Assembly (NCBI GenBank): GCA_002352205.1
Contig: DEHZ01000012.1
Span: 62,001-126,000, forward strand
Origin: Flavobacterium sp. UBA2787
Lineage (GTDB): Bacteria > Bacteroidota > Bacteroidia > Flavobacteriales > Flavobacteriaceae
Reading direction: 5' to 3'
Length of the DNA stretch: 64,000 nt
Numbering within the stretch: position 1 is the first letter of the stretch; every line of letters starts with the position of its first letter. The position numbers and the translations under genes were made by a program. The notes under the pieces were generated by a model, which was not told the origin of the DNA, ran no database searches, and saw only the letters and a program-made list of their open reading frames with translations. Positions 9,554 to 19,599 of the stretch are shown here, piece after piece.

Positions 9554-10039
9554 CTATTCAAACTCTATCAACAATTGTCCCTTATCCACCGCATCTCCCT
9601 TGGAAACTGTAATCGATTTGATAATTCCATCGCGTGGTGAAGCAAAACTATTTTCCATTTTCATGGCTTCTAAAATGATTAGGTTGTCGCCTTCTTTCAC
9701 TTCTTGGCCAACCGAAACATTGATTTCCAAAATTAATCCCGGCATAGGAGCTTTGATAGCATTGATTTGTTTTGATTTACCAACTTCAAATCCCATTTCT
9801 TTGATTAAAATATCCAATGGATTTTCAATTACAACGGTATAAGAATTTTGGTTAACTTCTACTGTGTATGTTTTTTTAAGAAAATCTGCTTCTGAAATTT
9901 TTACAGAAAAAGGTTTGTGATTATGAAGAATGTGAAATTCTGATGGTGATGTACTTATTGCATCTAGTTGAGAAAGATCTTGCTCTGTTTTTTCAAAGGT
10001 CGCACTTTGATTGACTGAAAGTCTGAATTTTTGATTCAT
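9554..10039 (-). CDS. biotin carboxyl carrier protein
   Basis: This biotin-attachment subunit of the acyl-CoA carboxylase has 161 residues when started at the ATG at 10039. An in-frame upstream start at 10072 would add 11 residues of no family character (CIFTSFKNTR). The biotinyl domain occupies the last 75 residues, with the attachment Lys127 in EAMKMEN. The hinge and entry contain IKAPMPGLI, a classic biotinyl/lipoyl domain start. The N-terminal part carries no recognised domain. It is first in the operon with biotin carboxylase and carboxyltransferase. Confidence 0.9.
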   Translation of the reverse strand: MNQKFRLSVNQSATFEKTEQDLSQLDAISTSPSEFHILHNHKPFSVKISEADFLKKTYTVEVNQNSYTVVIENPLDILIKEMGFEVGKSKQINAIKAPMPGLILEINVSVGQEVKEGDNLIILEAMKMENSFASPRDGIIKSITVSKGDAVDKGQLLIEFE

Positions 10040-10193
10040 ACGTGTATTTTTGAATGAGGTAAAAATACACATTTATAACGTTTTCGTAAAGGATAATGTT
10101 GAGAATTTCGCTAATTTAGTATAGTCAACAACAAAAATTAAACATTTACTTTTTTTAAACTATTAAGAAATTAAGGTTCATTAAGATTATAAC

Positions 10194-12392
10194 TCATAAA
10201 ACTAATAAACCGGCATTTCGAAGAGGTTTAATAGATTTACTATACCAAAATAATTCGAAATCTTCAAAATGAGTTTCAAAATCTTCTTTTAGATGTGAAA
10301 AAGTAAAAGTTTTAGAATTAGAGATTGAAATTTTTTCGAGAATTTCCATCAACCAAATTGCTTTTTCTTTTTCTAATGAAATTTCAACTGTTTCAATTTT
10401 GGTATGAAAAGTCAATTTCGTCATTTCCCACGATTGTCCTTTTTTTGATTTTGTAAATTTTTCAGCGGATGGCTTTCCTCCTATCCAAACAATTTTTGAA
10501 GTTGGTTTAGTGTTGAAAGTATCTTCTTTTTCCAAACAAGAAATAATATAATCAGGAGCGATTTTTGTTTTTGGAATTTTAAAATCGAACCATTCTTGCA
10601 ACTCATAATCAAAACAAATTCCGTGCATATAATTAAAGAGTGATTTCTTTAATCCGAAGCTGAATTTGTCATGATTAATTCCGGTTTTGTCTGTAAACTG
10701 AATATCGTTGTTGGCAAAAGTAACTTCGTTTTGTTGTGGAATAACACCAAATTCTTCGGGAAACATTCCAACCGGACTGTGAGCCGTCATCGCAAATTGA
10801 TGCCAAAAACCCGATTGCAAAATGCCTAATTCAAACAGTTGACGCACCATTTCGAGACTATCGACAGTTTCTTGAATGGTTTGTGTGGGATAGCCGTACA
10901 TCAAATACGCGTGCACCATAATGCCGGATTCGGTAAAATTTCGGGTGACTTGAGCCACTTGTTCAACGGTTACTCCCTTTTTGATGAGTTCTAATAATCT
11001 GTCTGAAGCCACTTCCAATCCGCCGGAAACTGCAATACAACCTGATGCTTTTAGTAGCTGACACAAATCGGATGAAAAACTTTTTTCAAAGCGAATGTTT
11101 GTCCACCAACTTACCGTTAATTTTCGTCGGAGAATTTCTAATGCGACTTCACGCATTAAAGCAGGAGGAGCTGCTTCATCCACAAAATGGAAGCCGTTTT
11201 CGCCGGTTTGAGCAATGAGTTCTTCCATTCGATCTACCAGTAATTTGGCAGTAATGGGTTCATACAATTTAATATAATCGAGTGAAATATCACAAAAAGT
11301 GCACTTTCCCCAATAGCAACCGTGAGCCATCGTGAGTTTATTCCAACGACCATCGCTCCATAAACTGTGCATTGGATTGGCAATTTCAATAACGGAAATA
11401 TAGTTATCCAATTGCAAATCTGAATAATCGGGTGTGCCGACTTCGGATTGTTTGTAATCAGGTTGGGTTGAATTGTTTTTGTAGATGACTTCGTTGTTTT
11501 CGAGAAGGAAAGTACGTTTAAATTCACTTGATGAGACTCCTCCTTCGTCAGAATGACAAACTGAGCGATGTAAAAGTTCAATGGGCAATTCTCCATCATC
11601 CAACGTAATAAAATCGAAAAATTCAAAGACACGTTTGTCTTTTAAATCACGTAATTCTGTGTTGGGAAATCCGCCTCCCATCGACGTTTTTATGTTGGGA
11701 AAATTGGTCTTAATAAATTGTGCACATCGAAAAGCACTGTATAAATTTCCCGGAAACGGAACCGAAAGACATACCAATTTAGGTTGAACTTCAGTTAGTT
11801 TTTGATTTAAAATGGAAAGCGTAATTTCATCAATATATGTTGGTTTTTGATTTAATTGATGGTATAATTCGTCAAAGGAATTGGCACTTCGCCCTAATCG
11901 TTCGGCATAACGACTGAAACCGAAATTTTCATCGACACAAGCCACAATATAATCGGATAAATCTTCGAGGTATAAGGTAGCCAAATGTTTAGCTTTGTCT
12001 TGCATTCCCATTGTTCCGAACGCATATTCCATGTCATCCAACTGCTCAAAACGAGAAGCTTCGGGAAGAAAATTTCCGGAACAAATTTGACGAGCTATGG
12101 TTGGATTTTTTCCTTGAAGAAAAGTAATGACAACATCGATTGTTTGGATATAATCATTTTGTAAAGCATAAATTCTTTCACAATTCTCATCAACTTGAAA
12201 CTTCAAACTTGAAACTTGAAACACTTTTTCTAACCCTTTTTTTGAAAAAATTTCCAAAATCACTTCGATACCTAAATCCATCTGAAAAGAGGAAATGTTT
12301 TTGGTGTTTAAAAAACCTTTCAAATAGGCTGTGGCCGGATACGGTGTATTCAGTTGTGTGAAAGGAGGTGTGATGAGGAGGAGGTTTTTCAA
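10194..12392 (-). CDS. B12-binding domain radical SAM protein
   Basis: This large radical SAM protein has an N-terminal cobalamin-binding-like domain (start NLLLITPPFTQLNTPYPA, typical of the family). The cluster motif is GCYWGKCTFC around residues 355-365, spaced CX4CX2C, as in many B12-binding radical SAM enzymes. A downstream radical SAM barrel contains HFVDEAAPP and GLEVASDRLLELIKKGV. The reaction and substrate are unknown. Two stretches look like intergenic repeats translated in frame: residues about 57-67 (FQVSSLKFQV) and 277-288 (VCHSDEGGVSSS). It has no operon partners and stands alone between the carboxylase operon and the divergent adhesin gene. Confidence 0.88.
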   Translation of the reverse strand: MKNLLLITPPFTQLNTPYPATAYLKGFLNTKNISSFQMDLGIEVILEIFSKKGLEKVFQVSSLKFQVDENCERIYALQNDYIQTIDVVITFLQGKNPTIARQICSGNFLPEASRFEQLDDMEYAFGTMGMQDKAKHLATLYLEDLSDYIVACVDENFGFSRYAERLGRSANSFDELYHQLNQKPTYIDEITLSILNQKLTEVQPKLVCLSVPFPGNLYSAFRCAQFIKTNFPNIKTSMGGGFPNTELRDLKDKRVFEFFDFITLDDGELPIELLHRSVCHSDEGGVSSSEFKRTFLLENNEVIYKNNSTQPDYKQSEVGTPDYSDLQLDNYISVIEIANPMHSLWSDGRWNKLTMAHGCYWGKCTFCDISLDYIKLYEPITAKLLVDRMEELIAQTGENGFHFVDEAAPPALMREVALEILRRKLTVSWWTNIRFEKSFSSDLCQLLKASGCIAVSGGLEVASDRLLELIKKGVTVEQVAQVTRNFTESGIMVHAYLMYGYPTQTIQETVDSLEMVRQLFELGILQSGFWHQFAMTAHSPVGMFPEEFGVIPQQNEVTFANNDIQFTDKTGINHDKFSFGLKKSLFNYMHGICFDYELQEWFDFKIPKTKIAPDYIISCLEKEDTFNTKPTSKIVWIGGKPSAEKFTKSKKGQSWEMTKLTFHTKIETVEISLEKEKAIWLMEILEKISISNSKTFTFSHLKEDFETHFEDFELFWYSKSIKPLRNAGLLVL
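11530..11564 (-). repeat. dispersed repeat of the TCATTCTGACGAAGG type, in frame in the radical SAM gene
   Basis: Read on the minus strand, this segment contains GTCATTCTGACGAAGGAGGA and then GTCTCATC. This looks like a dispersed repeat I recall from intergenic regions in Bacteroidota. Here it is translated in frame as VCHSDEGGVSS inside the radical SAM protein. The family assignment comes from memory and was not searched. Confidence 0.55.
12191..12224 (-). repeat. heptamer array (GAAACTT/AAGTTTC), in frame in the radical SAM gene
   Basis: Five consecutive 7-base units of the form GAAACTT/CAAACTT are seen on the plus strand. On the coding strand they read FQVSSLKFQV. The same unit occurs between genes at 22931 and 62161 and inside a methyltransferase gene at 37370. 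Confidence 0.8.
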
Positions 12393-12463
12393 AGGGATTT
12401 TTTTACAAAAATAGATTTTTTTTACATATAGTTTTCATAACGTTTCTTTAATAAGAAAATAAG

Positions 12464-12471
12464 TATATTTG
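12464..12471 (+). promoter_or_regulatory. -7 box upstream of the giant adhesin gene
   Basis: TATATTTG matches TAnnTTTG and lies 24 bases before the start codon of the gene at 12495. Confidence 0.5.
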
Positions 12472-12494
12472 TAATTATTTCTATTTTTTTTCTA

Positions 12495-15400
12495 ATGAAA
12501 GTATTAATTTATACCATTCTATTATTAGTTTCAAGTTTTGTTTTAGGCCAAAATAAATCTTCTTCAATAGGTTTTATTGAAAACAAAGGACAAATTGTTG
12601 ATCAAAAAGGAAGACCTAATCCAGCTGTAAAGTATCTTTTAAATACAAATGGTTTGAATGTTCAATTGAGAGAAAATGGATTTTCGTATGATGTTTATGA
12701 GGTTGAGAAAGTTGCTGCAAAAAAAGAAAAATCTAATTTTACTCCTGTAACAGGTTTTGAATTAGATAATTTTAATAAATATAAAAATGATAGTAAATAT
12801 ATTTTTCATCGTGTAGATGTTGATTTTTTAAATTCCAACCCGATTACTAAAATAGTTGCTACAGGAAAATCTTCCGATTATGATAACTATTATACTAATT
12901 CCTCTCAAAAAAATGGAATAACTAAAATTCATAAATATCAATCGATAAAGTATGAAAATATATACAATAACATTGATGTAATCTTTTTTATTCCTAATGA
13001 TAAAGAAAAACCTGTTGAATACAATTTTATAATCAAACCTGGCGGGAAAATTTCAGATATAAATATGAAATTTAATGGAACCAAAACTAAACTAATTGAT
13101 AATAAAATTAGATTCAATGTTCGATTTGGACAAATGGAAGAGACAATTCCATTAAGTTGGAAAGAAAACCACAGTCAGAAAGAAGAAATATCTGTAAATT
13201 ATAAACAAATAGGAAAAAATACATTTGGATTTAATTCAAGTTTTGAAACAAGTGACAAAACAATAATTATAGACCCTGTACCGATAAGGTTATGGGGAAC
13301 TTATTATGGTGGTGCAGGTGATGATTTTTTGGGAGACATTACTATTAACAAAGATAATGATGTTTATATCTCCGGTGCTACTATGAGTTCTAACAACATT
13401 GCTACAGCTGGGACTCATTTATCTTCTCTAATAGGAAATTCAAATCTATTTTTCACAAAATTTGATACATATGGAAACCGTTTATGGGGCACATATTTTT
13501 TAATTGACAACGGTATTTTTAATTCTTCTCTACCAACTATAGAAGTAGATTCAAATAACAATTTATATTTTTTATGTAACGAATTGTATAATTCAAATGT
13601 AGCCACCGCAGGCTCCTTCCAGCCAACAAAAAATGCTTATCATGATTTAATTTTAGCTAAACTAAATGATTTTGGTATAAGAGAATGGGCTACCTATTAT
13701 GGAGGGAATGGTAATGAGGAAAAATCAAGATCATCTATATATATTGATGATACTAATTCCATCTATATAGCTGGATCTACCTCAAGCACAGATGTTTTTG
13801 CTACTCCTGGTGCACATCAAACATCAAACAATTCTACTTCAAGTACTAATTTATATGATGGTTTCATTGCTAAATTTGACACAAATGGCAACAGAATTTG
13901 GGGAACATTTTATGGTGGTTCACTTAGCGATTATTTCATAGGTGTTTTCGTTTCAAATGATGGTTTTTTGTATGTCTGTGGCAACAGTAGAAGTAATGAG
14001 AATATTGCTACTCCAAATTCTTATCAAACAACAAACCCATTGAACAACAGTAATATGATTGTAAAATTCACATTGTCTGGACAAAGAGTTTGGGGAACCT
14101 ATTTGTGCGATAAGAGCTACATGGTCACCTGCAAATTGAAAGATAATAATTTATATTTTGGTGGAAGAACACCATCATCAACTGGAATTGCATCTTCAGA
14201 TACATTTATTGACACCTATCCAGAATCGCTAGAACCAGGCTCAACTCTTTCAGATGTTGAAAGAGGTTATATTGTTAGTTTCAATGTTGCTACACAACAA
14301 AAAAATTGGGGAAGTTATTTTTTTGATCTTGTAGTATCAATAGACACAAATAATAGTGATGAAGTATATTTTTCTGGTCATACAAGAGTAAATAATGGTA
14401 TAACAACACCTGATGCATATTTATCAACAACAAATAATACTCGTAAATCTTATCTTGTGAAATTAAATTCATTTGGTCAAAGAATTTGGGGTACATATTA
14501 TGGTGGCAATAGTAATGAACAGTCCGCATTGATTAAATTAGACCTCAATAGTGATATTTATTTGTTTGGTATGACCTACAGTAACTCTGGAATAGCTACA
14601 TCAGGAGCACATCAACCAAATATAGATAATTTATTTGACATATATTTAGCTAAATTTAGAGACTGTCAATCAACTACAAATGCAACCAGCAATACTCCAA
14701 CTTGTATTGGTAGCAACCTCGAACTTAATGCAACAGGTGGTACTAATTATCTTTGGAATGGTCCAAATGGGTTTACCTCTACGTTACAAAATCCAATCAT
14801 AACGAATGTAAATTCAAGTCATAGCGGTCAATATAGTTGTGAAATTACTGGTACTGGAGATTGTGATAATACAATAACCATTGATGTTCTTGTTGGAGAT
14901 ACTCTAGCTCCAATACCCAATCTTTCTAATTTACCAGTCATAAACGGTGATTGCAATACAGTAATTACAAACATTCCAACTGCGAATGACAATTGCTCGG
15001 GAACTATTATCGCTACTACAACCTCTTCTCTAAATTTTTCAGATTCAGGAAATTACAGTATTACTTGGAACTATAATGACGGAAATGGTAATACTAGCAC
15101 TCAAATTCAAAATATTGTTATTAGCTCGGTAGCACTTCCAACTGGGACTGCTCAACAAACATTTTGCATCCAAGAAAATGCTACTTTAAATGACATTTTG
15201 ATTACTGGACAAAATATCACTTGGTATGACAGTCAATTAAATGGAAATAATTTGCCCAACAATACTACTTTACAAAACGCAACCAACTATTATGCTTCTC
15301 AAACAATCAACGGATGTGAAAGTGATCGAATAGAAATAGCGGTCGTTATCAACAATACACCACCAGTTACTGGGACAACAAACCAAAATTTCTGTAGTAC

Positions 15401-16559
15401 AGAAAACGCCACTTTACAATCAATTCTTGTCAACGGTACAGATATTCAATGGTATGAAAGCAATACAAGCACAACACCACTTCCTAATTCTACTATATTG
15501 ATTGACAACACGACTTATTATGCTACACAAACGCTCAATGGTTGTGAAAGCACAACTAGGTTGGCTGTTACAATAAACTTAATCAACACCTTAAACGCAA
15601 CGAATTATTCTGAATCTATTTGCGATGATTTGAATGATGGAAAAGAATTTATTGATTTGACAAGTTATAATTCAGAGTTAATTGCTTCAACTGGAAATAT
15701 TTTCAACTATTACCATTCACTGAATGGTGCTGAAAATCAAATTCCCTCAGACGAAATTGCAAACACTACCAACTTTGAACTTTTAACCGGAAATAGAATT
15801 ATCTATGTGCGAATTGATTCGCCAAATACCTGTTTTCAAATTGTAGAATTGGATTTAACACTTTACAACAAACCCATAATCGAAATTAATGCCATCATGC
15901 CTATTTGTGATGGCAATGAAATTACAATCAATGCCGGAATTGGTTTTGATAACTACAATTGGTCAACTGGTGAAACAACTCCTTCCATCATCGTTTCTCA
16001 ACCCGGAAATTATGATGTTACAGTTAGCAAAATACATGGACCTTTGATTTGTTCATCTACAAAAAACTTCACAGTAGTTTTATCAAATCCTGCCACAATT
16101 ACTAATATTGAAACCAAAGACTGGACAACCAGTGAAAACATTATTCAGATTGCAGCCTCTGGATTAGGTAATTATGAATACTCTTTGGATAATATAAATT
16201 TTCAGGATTCTAATCTTTTTACCAATTTACCAAGTGGAGAATATACCGTTTTTGTTCGTGATAAAAATGATTGTGGCACTATTGATCAAGAGGTTTATTT
16301 GCTGATGTATCCACTATTTTTCACACCAAATGGTGATGGTTATAATGACAAATGGAAAATTAAATTTTCTGAAATTGAACCAAATATGACAGTTACAATT
16401 TTTGACCGATATGGAAAATTCATCAAACAATTAGTTGCAAATTCTGAAGGTTGGGATGGAACATTTGTTGGAAACCATCTTCCATCTAGTGATTATTGGT
16501 TTGTTGTAACTCGTGAAAATGGTAAAGAATACCGTGGACATTTTTCTTTGAAAAGGTAA
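12495..16559 (+). CDS. T9SS type B secreted protein with SBBP repeats and gliding-type C-terminal domain
   Basis: This 1354-residue secreted protein has a signal peptide at residues 1-18 (ending FVLGQ). Residues about 20-260 form the DUF7948-like domain, starting IGFIENKGQIVDQ. Residues about 260-710 carry SBBP-type beta-propeller repeats with recurring WGTYYGG. Then come an Ig/PKD-like segment (CIGSNLELNATGGTNYLW), HYR-like and repeated NTTYYATQTLNGCES modules. The C terminus from about residue 1270 (FFTPNGDGYNDKW to SLKR) is the gliding-associated CHU_C/type B sorting domain. The protein should be exported by the Sec pathway and then by T9SS to the cell surface. Adhesion or carbohydrate binding is possible but not shown. 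Confidence 0.92.
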   Translation: MKVLIYTILLLVSSFVLGQNKSSSIGFIENKGQIVDQKGRPNPAVKYLLNTNGLNVQLRENGFSYDVYEVEKVAAKKEKSNFTPVTGFELDNFNKYKNDSKYIFHRVDVDFLNSNPITKIVATGKSSDYDNYYTNSSQKNGITKIHKYQSIKYENIYNNIDVIFFIPNDKEKPVEYNFIIKPGGKISDINMKFNGTKTKLIDNKIRFNVRFGQMEETIPLSWKENHSQKEEISVNYKQIGKNTFGFNSSFETSDKTIIIDPVPIRLWGTYYGGAGDDFLGDITINKDNDVYISGATMSSNNIATAGTHLSSLIGNSNLFFTKFDTYGNRLWGTYFLIDNGIFNSSLPTIEVDSNNNLYFLCNELYNSNVATAGSFQPTKNAYHDLILAKLNDFGIREWATYYGGNGNEEKSRSSIYIDDTNSIYIAGSTSSTDVFATPGAHQTSNNSTSSTNLYDGFIAKFDTNGNRIWGTFYGGSLSDYFIGVFVSNDGFLYVCGNSRSNENIATPNSYQTTNPLNNSNMIVKFTLSGQRVWGTYLCDKSYMVTCKLKDNNLYFGGRTPSSTGIASSDTFIDTYPESLEPGSTLSDVERGYIVSFNVATQQKNWGSYFFDLVVSIDTNNSDEVYFSGHTRVNNGITTPDAYLSTTNNTRKSYLVKLNSFGQRIWGTYYGGNSNEQSALIKLDLNSDIYLFGMTYSNSGIATSGAHQPNIDNLFDIYLAKFRDCQSTTNATSNTPTCIGSNLELNATGGTNYLWNGPNGFTSTLQNPIITNVNSSHSGQYSCEITGTGDCDNTITIDVLVGDTLAPIPNLSNLPVINGDCNTVITNIPTANDNCSGTIIATTTSSLNFSDSGNYSITWNYNDGNGNTSTQIQNIVISSVALPTGTAQQTFCIQENATLNDILITGQNITWYDSQLNGNNLPNNTTLQNATNYYASQTINGCESDRIEIAVVINNTPPVTGTTNQNFCSTENATLQSILVNGTDIQWYESNTSTTPLPNSTILIDNTTYYATQTLNGCESTTRLAVTINLINTLNATNYSESICDDLNDGKEFIDLTSYNSELIASTGNIFNYYHSLNGAENQIPSDEIANTTNFELLTGNRIIYVRIDSPNTCFQIVELDLTLYNKPIIEINAIMPICDGNEITINAGIGFDNYNWSTGETTPSIIVSQPGNYDVTVSKIHGPLICSSTKNFTVVLSNPATITNIETKDWTTSENIIQIAASGLGNYEYSLDNINFQDSNLFTNLPSGEYTVFVRDKNDCGTIDQEVYLLMYPLFFTPNGDGYNDKWKIKFSEIEPNMTVTIFDRYGKFIKQLVANSEGWDGTFVGNHLPSSDYWFVVTRENGKEYRGHFSLKR

Positions 16560-16608
16560 TTATCTAGACTTAATAAAAACAAAAAAGACACATCACTGTG
16601 CCTTTCTC

Positions 16609-17112
16609 CTACTTTTTCTTTTTCTTTTTGGAATTCGTTTCCAATTTAGAATTTAATCGCTTTTCTGTTTCCTCAATTTGGTAATTATGATCAGACACGA
16701 TTAATTCCAGTTTTACTTTCTTAAGTAATTTTAACGCTTTTTTAAAAGCTAGTTGTCTTTCTAATAGTGAAACTAACTTTAATTTAATTTCCACTTTCTT
16801 AACTCCTTTGATGGTTAAGGCAAAATCGATTAACTTCCGAGCTTCTTCAAAATCTTCATTCAAAAGCAAGGTTTCGATGTAATGCGGATATACTTCCAAA
16901 GCATGAATATCAATCGAAATTGCTTGTTGAAAATAGTTCTTAGCTCCTTCATAATCCTGCAATTGTTCGGCATGAATTCGTCCGTATAAACATAAAGCTG
17001 TCGTATTTTTATCATCATACGACAACGCATAATCCAACGATTCAATAGTGCCTTCTAACCAATACGGATAATTATCCAAGGCTTGAAAAAGATATTTATC
17101 TACTGATTTCAT
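16609..17112 (-). CDS. TPR-like protein in the rtcB-prfH operon
   Basis: This 167-residue cytoplasmic protein is made of helical pairs with tetratricopeptide spacing, for example [27 protein letters not shown] at about 40-66 followed by a second similar pair. The last 20 residues are highly basic and end in a run of Lys. Its start codon lies 17 bases inside the 3' end of prfH, so translation is probably coupled. The gene could be an adaptor for RtcB/PrfH repair of damaged RNA or ribosomes, a role inferred only from position. TPR calls on such short proteins are approximate. Confidence 0.75.
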   Translation of the reverse strand: MKSVDKYLFQALDNYPYWLEGTIESLDYALSYDDKNTTALCLYGRIHAEQLQDYEGAKNYFQQAISIDIHALEVYPHYIETLLLNEDFEEARKLIDFALTIKGVKKVEIKLKLVSLLERQLAFKKALKLLKKVKLELIVSDHNYQIEETEKRLNSKLETNSKKKKKK

Positions 17113-17788
17113 TTTTTAATTCTTTTTTTAATTGTTCTCTTTTTGTTTTGTAAGAAGCGACTACTTTTTGTTTTTTAAAATCGGAACTTTCAAAAACTCT
17201 TATCGGATTTCCACGTTGAACTTGTGTTTGATTCATCCAAGTTGTTTGAAATTGACTTTTCAATTTTTTAATTTCTTCCTCTTCTAATTTTAACAATAAT
17301 CGCTCTCTCGCTGTCTTTTTGTTTTGATGCTGTGACCTCGAATCCATACAAACTGTAGAAATTCCGGTAGGAATATGTGTCGCACGAATTGCCGAACTCA
17401 CTTTGTTTACATGTTGTCCGCCAGCTCCCGAACTTCGCATCGCTTGATAGTGAATATCCGACTCATTAATTTGACTTTCACTTATAGGAGGAATTTCAAA
17501 AACGCCAATAAACCAATTTTTCCTCTTGTGGAATTTTCTAAATTGACTTTGTCCAATCCATTGAATCGTTCCAATCCATAAATTAACAAACTCATGTATT
17601 GTTTTTCCTTCCAACTTTATGATAGCCGATTCCAATGTTCCGTTTTCAACACCTTGCTCTCGCTCAATAACTAAGCATTTAAGGTTGAATTCTTTCGCTT
17701 CGTCCAACATTTTTTTTAGTACTTGAGCAACTACCCAAGTACATTCCGCCGGACCTCTTCCGGCGGTAATTTGAATTATTTTTTCCAT
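17096..17788 (-). CDS. prfH: peptide chain release factor H (RtcB-associated)
   Basis: PrfH is a release-factor homologue that hydrolyses peptidyl-tRNA on ribosomes damaged in the decoding centre, freeing them for repair by RtcB. At 230 residues it lacks the codon-recognition domain of RF1/RF2. The catalytic GGQ is at residues 123-125 in the context [19 protein letters not shown] basic tail follows. It starts 1 base after the rtcB stop codon and overlaps the TPR gene by 17 bases. The PrfH role is established for homologues in other bacteria and is inferred here from domain content and neighbourhood. Confidence 0.93.
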   Translation of the reverse strand: MEKIIQITAGRGPAECTWVVAQVLKKMLDEAKEFNLKCLVIEREQGVENGTLESAIIKLEGKTIHEFVNLWIGTIQWIGQSQFRKFHKRKNWFIGVFEIPPISESQINESDIHYQAMRSSGAGGQHVNKVSSAIRATHIPTGISTVCMDSRSQHQNKKTARERLLLKLEEEEIKKLKSQFQTTWMNQTQVQRGNPIRVFESSDFKKQKVVASYKTKREQLKKELKNEISR

Positions 17789-17789
17789 A

Positions 17790-19181
17790 TTATTTATCCA
17801 TTCTAACGATTTTTGGTGTAAAAGTTCCCAATACTTCTACCAATTCGGTTTGCAAATTCATTACCGTATTGATGTTTTTGTAAGCCATCGGGGCTTCGTC
17901 AATGCCACCTCCAATCAATTGTACATCATGCTCTTTGAGCACTTTTTTAATTTCACTTTGCGTGAATTTCGCTTTGCATTTCGCTCTCGAAAAAAGTCGG
18001 CCTGCACCGTGAGAAGCAGAATTCAAACTTTCTTCGTTTCCTTTACCGCGAACAATAAATCCGGGTGCAGTCATCGAGCCTGGAATGATTCCTAACTTTC
18101 CTTTTTCTGCCGGTGTTGCTCCTTTTCGATGAACGATGCATTCTTTACCGTCAACCATTTCTTTCCAAGCAAAATTGTGATGATTTTCAATGGTTAAAGC
18201 AATTCTTTTGCCCAATGCTTTGGCTATTCGCCGATGAATGTCGTCGTGACAAGCTTTGGCATATTCTCCGGCTAAATTCATAGCCAACCAATATTCCTGA
18301 CCGTCATGCGAATTCAAATCAAGCCAAGCCAAATGCTGCACGTTTTTTGGTAACGGACACTGCTTTGTTGCTAAATACGTATAATGTTTAGCAATGTTTG
18401 CTCCCAAACCACGTGATCCACTGTGTGACAAAACCGCCAAATACTCTTTTGCTTCGAGTTTCCATTCAGGTAAGGTTTCATTGAATTTAACGACACCAAA
18501 TTCCACAAAATGATTTCCGCCACCGGAAGTGCCTAATTGCTTATATGCCTTGTCCAACAATTGCTTCAACAACGGAATGTTTTGAAATTCATCTTTGTAA
18601 AACACTTCATGATCTGCTTTGATTTGATGTGTTTCACTCATCCCAAACTTTGTATTGTCTTTCAAAACCGCCATTAATTGATGATCTTTTCCTTTTAAAT
18701 AAGAAGCAGGTAAATCAAAAACCGACAAGCTCATTCGACATCCGATATCAACCCCAACTCCATACGGAATTACTGCATTATCAGTGGCTAAAACCCCGCC
18801 AATTGGCAATCCGTAACCGGAGTGAGCATCGGGCATCAAAGCACCTTTTACAGCGATTGGCAGTTTTAATGCATCATACAATTGAAACTTTGCCTGTTCG
18901 TCAATTTCATTTTCTCCAAAAATTGAAAAAGGTGCTCTAGTAGTTTTCAATTGATTGAACTTTACTTGAACAGGATTTACCAAACCTTCCGCCACCTTGC
19001 CCCAAGTGCCATGCCCTTTGAATTTTTCAGGGAACAACAACACTTCCTTTGCTTCGGTTAAAATACTTTCCTTTTTCTCTTTTTTTCTGTATCTGTTTAT
19101 TTGCCCTAAGGCTATATTTATTGAATTATTTTTTGGGAAGCCCAATTTAATTAGGTCTTTCCCGGAGAGTTTATTTCCCAT
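17790..19181 (-). CDS. rtcB: RNA-splicing/repair ligase RtcB
   Basis: RtcB is a GTP- and Mn-dependent ligase joining 2',3'-cyclic phosphate (or 3'-phosphate) ends to 5'-OH RNA ends. The 463 residues contain [15 protein letters not shown] (116-130), the Mn-ligand Cys148 in [25 protein letters not shown], the [10 protein letters not shown] segment and [11 protein letters not shown], the last holding the presumed guanylylated His region. Pairing with prfH identifies it as the RtcB2-type enzyme that mends cleaved 16S rRNA, rather than the archease-linked tRNA ligase; no archease is nearby. It is first in a three-gene operon on the minus strand. Confidence 0.94.
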   Translation of the reverse strand: MGNKLSGKDLIKLGFPKNNSINIALGQINRYRKKEKKESILTEAKEVLLFPEKFKGHGTWGKVAEGLVNPVQVKFNQLKTTRAPFSIFGENEIDEQAKFQLYDALKLPIAVKGALMPDAHSGYGLPIGGVLATDNAVIPYGVGVDIGCRMSLSVFDLPASYLKGKDHQLMAVLKDNTKFGMSETHQIKADHEVFYKDEFQNIPLLKQLLDKAYKQLGTSGGGNHFVEFGVVKFNETLPEWKLEAKEYLAVLSHSGSRGLGANIAKHYTYLATKQCPLPKNVQHLAWLDLNSHDGQEYWLAMNLAGEYAKACHDDIHRRIAKALGKRIALTIENHHNFAWKEMVDGKECIVHRKGATPAEKGKLGIIPGSMTAPGFIVRGKGNEESLNSASHGAGRLFSRAKCKAKFTQSEIKKVLKEHDVQLIGGGIDEAPMAYKNINTVMNLQTELVEVLGTFTPKIVRMDK

Positions 19182-19321
19182 GATTATTTTAAATTTTTTG
19201 TTTTAAGGCAATGAAATAGCTTTTTCCAAAACGGAAAAAATCAATTGCCAACCTTTTATTCAAATTTGAATAAATAGCATTTCAGAAAATTTCAGGAAAG
19301 TTTGTCGTAATTATTAAGCAC

Positions 19322-19356
19322 AAAAAAACCCGAAACTAATTGTCTTCGGGCTTTTC
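19322..19356 (-). terminator. terminator of the 27-residue small ORF
   Basis: On the minus strand, AAGCCCGAAGAC and the downstream GTTTCGGGTTTTTTT form a GC-rich stem followed by a T tract. It lies about 20 bases after the small ORF at 19377-19460, and nothing else on that strand precedes it closely. Confidence 0.85.
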
Positions 19357-19376
19357 ATATTTATTTTTTATAATTA

Positions 19377-19460
19377 CTATGATTGTGTTAAGCCACGAAG
19401 AAAAGCCGCACCAGTTCCAACTGACGCATTGCTTTGAGGTAAAGATTTAAATACTTGCAT
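19377..19460 (-). CDS. 27-residue small ORF with own terminator
   Basis: A short reading frame encodes MQVFKSLPQSNASVGTGAAF followed by LRGLTQS. It starts with ATG after an A-rich stretch (AAAAAAAACGAAGAA), as is common in this group, and stops with TAG just before a strong terminator. No domain is recognised. The composition is ordinary protein-like, not lysine-rich noise, and the C-terminal LRGLTQS could be a peptide tail. It could be a secreted or signalling peptide precursor, or a remnant of a longer gene. No clear TTG-N19-TAnnTTTG promoter was found upstream. Confidence 0.45.
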   Translation of the reverse strand: MQVFKSLPQSNASVGTGAAFLRGLTQS

Positions 19461-19599
19461 TTCTTCGTTTTTTTTAAGAGTTATTTTTAATTGCACAAAT
19501 TTTCAGAAATTATTTTTAATAATCCAAATTTTTGTTAACATTTTTTTAAGATTTATAAAATATGGTTAAATTCAGACTTATTTAAATTAATCTAATAGT

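Larger units (their letters stand above)
19182..19599. other. intergenic region between rtcB and the broken T9SS gene
   Basis: About 400 bases contain no long gene. They hold the promoter region of rtcB (upstream of 19181 on the minus strand), the small ORF at 19377-19460 and its terminator. The remainder (19461-19599) is AT-rich and shows no recognisable structure. Confidence 0.6.
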
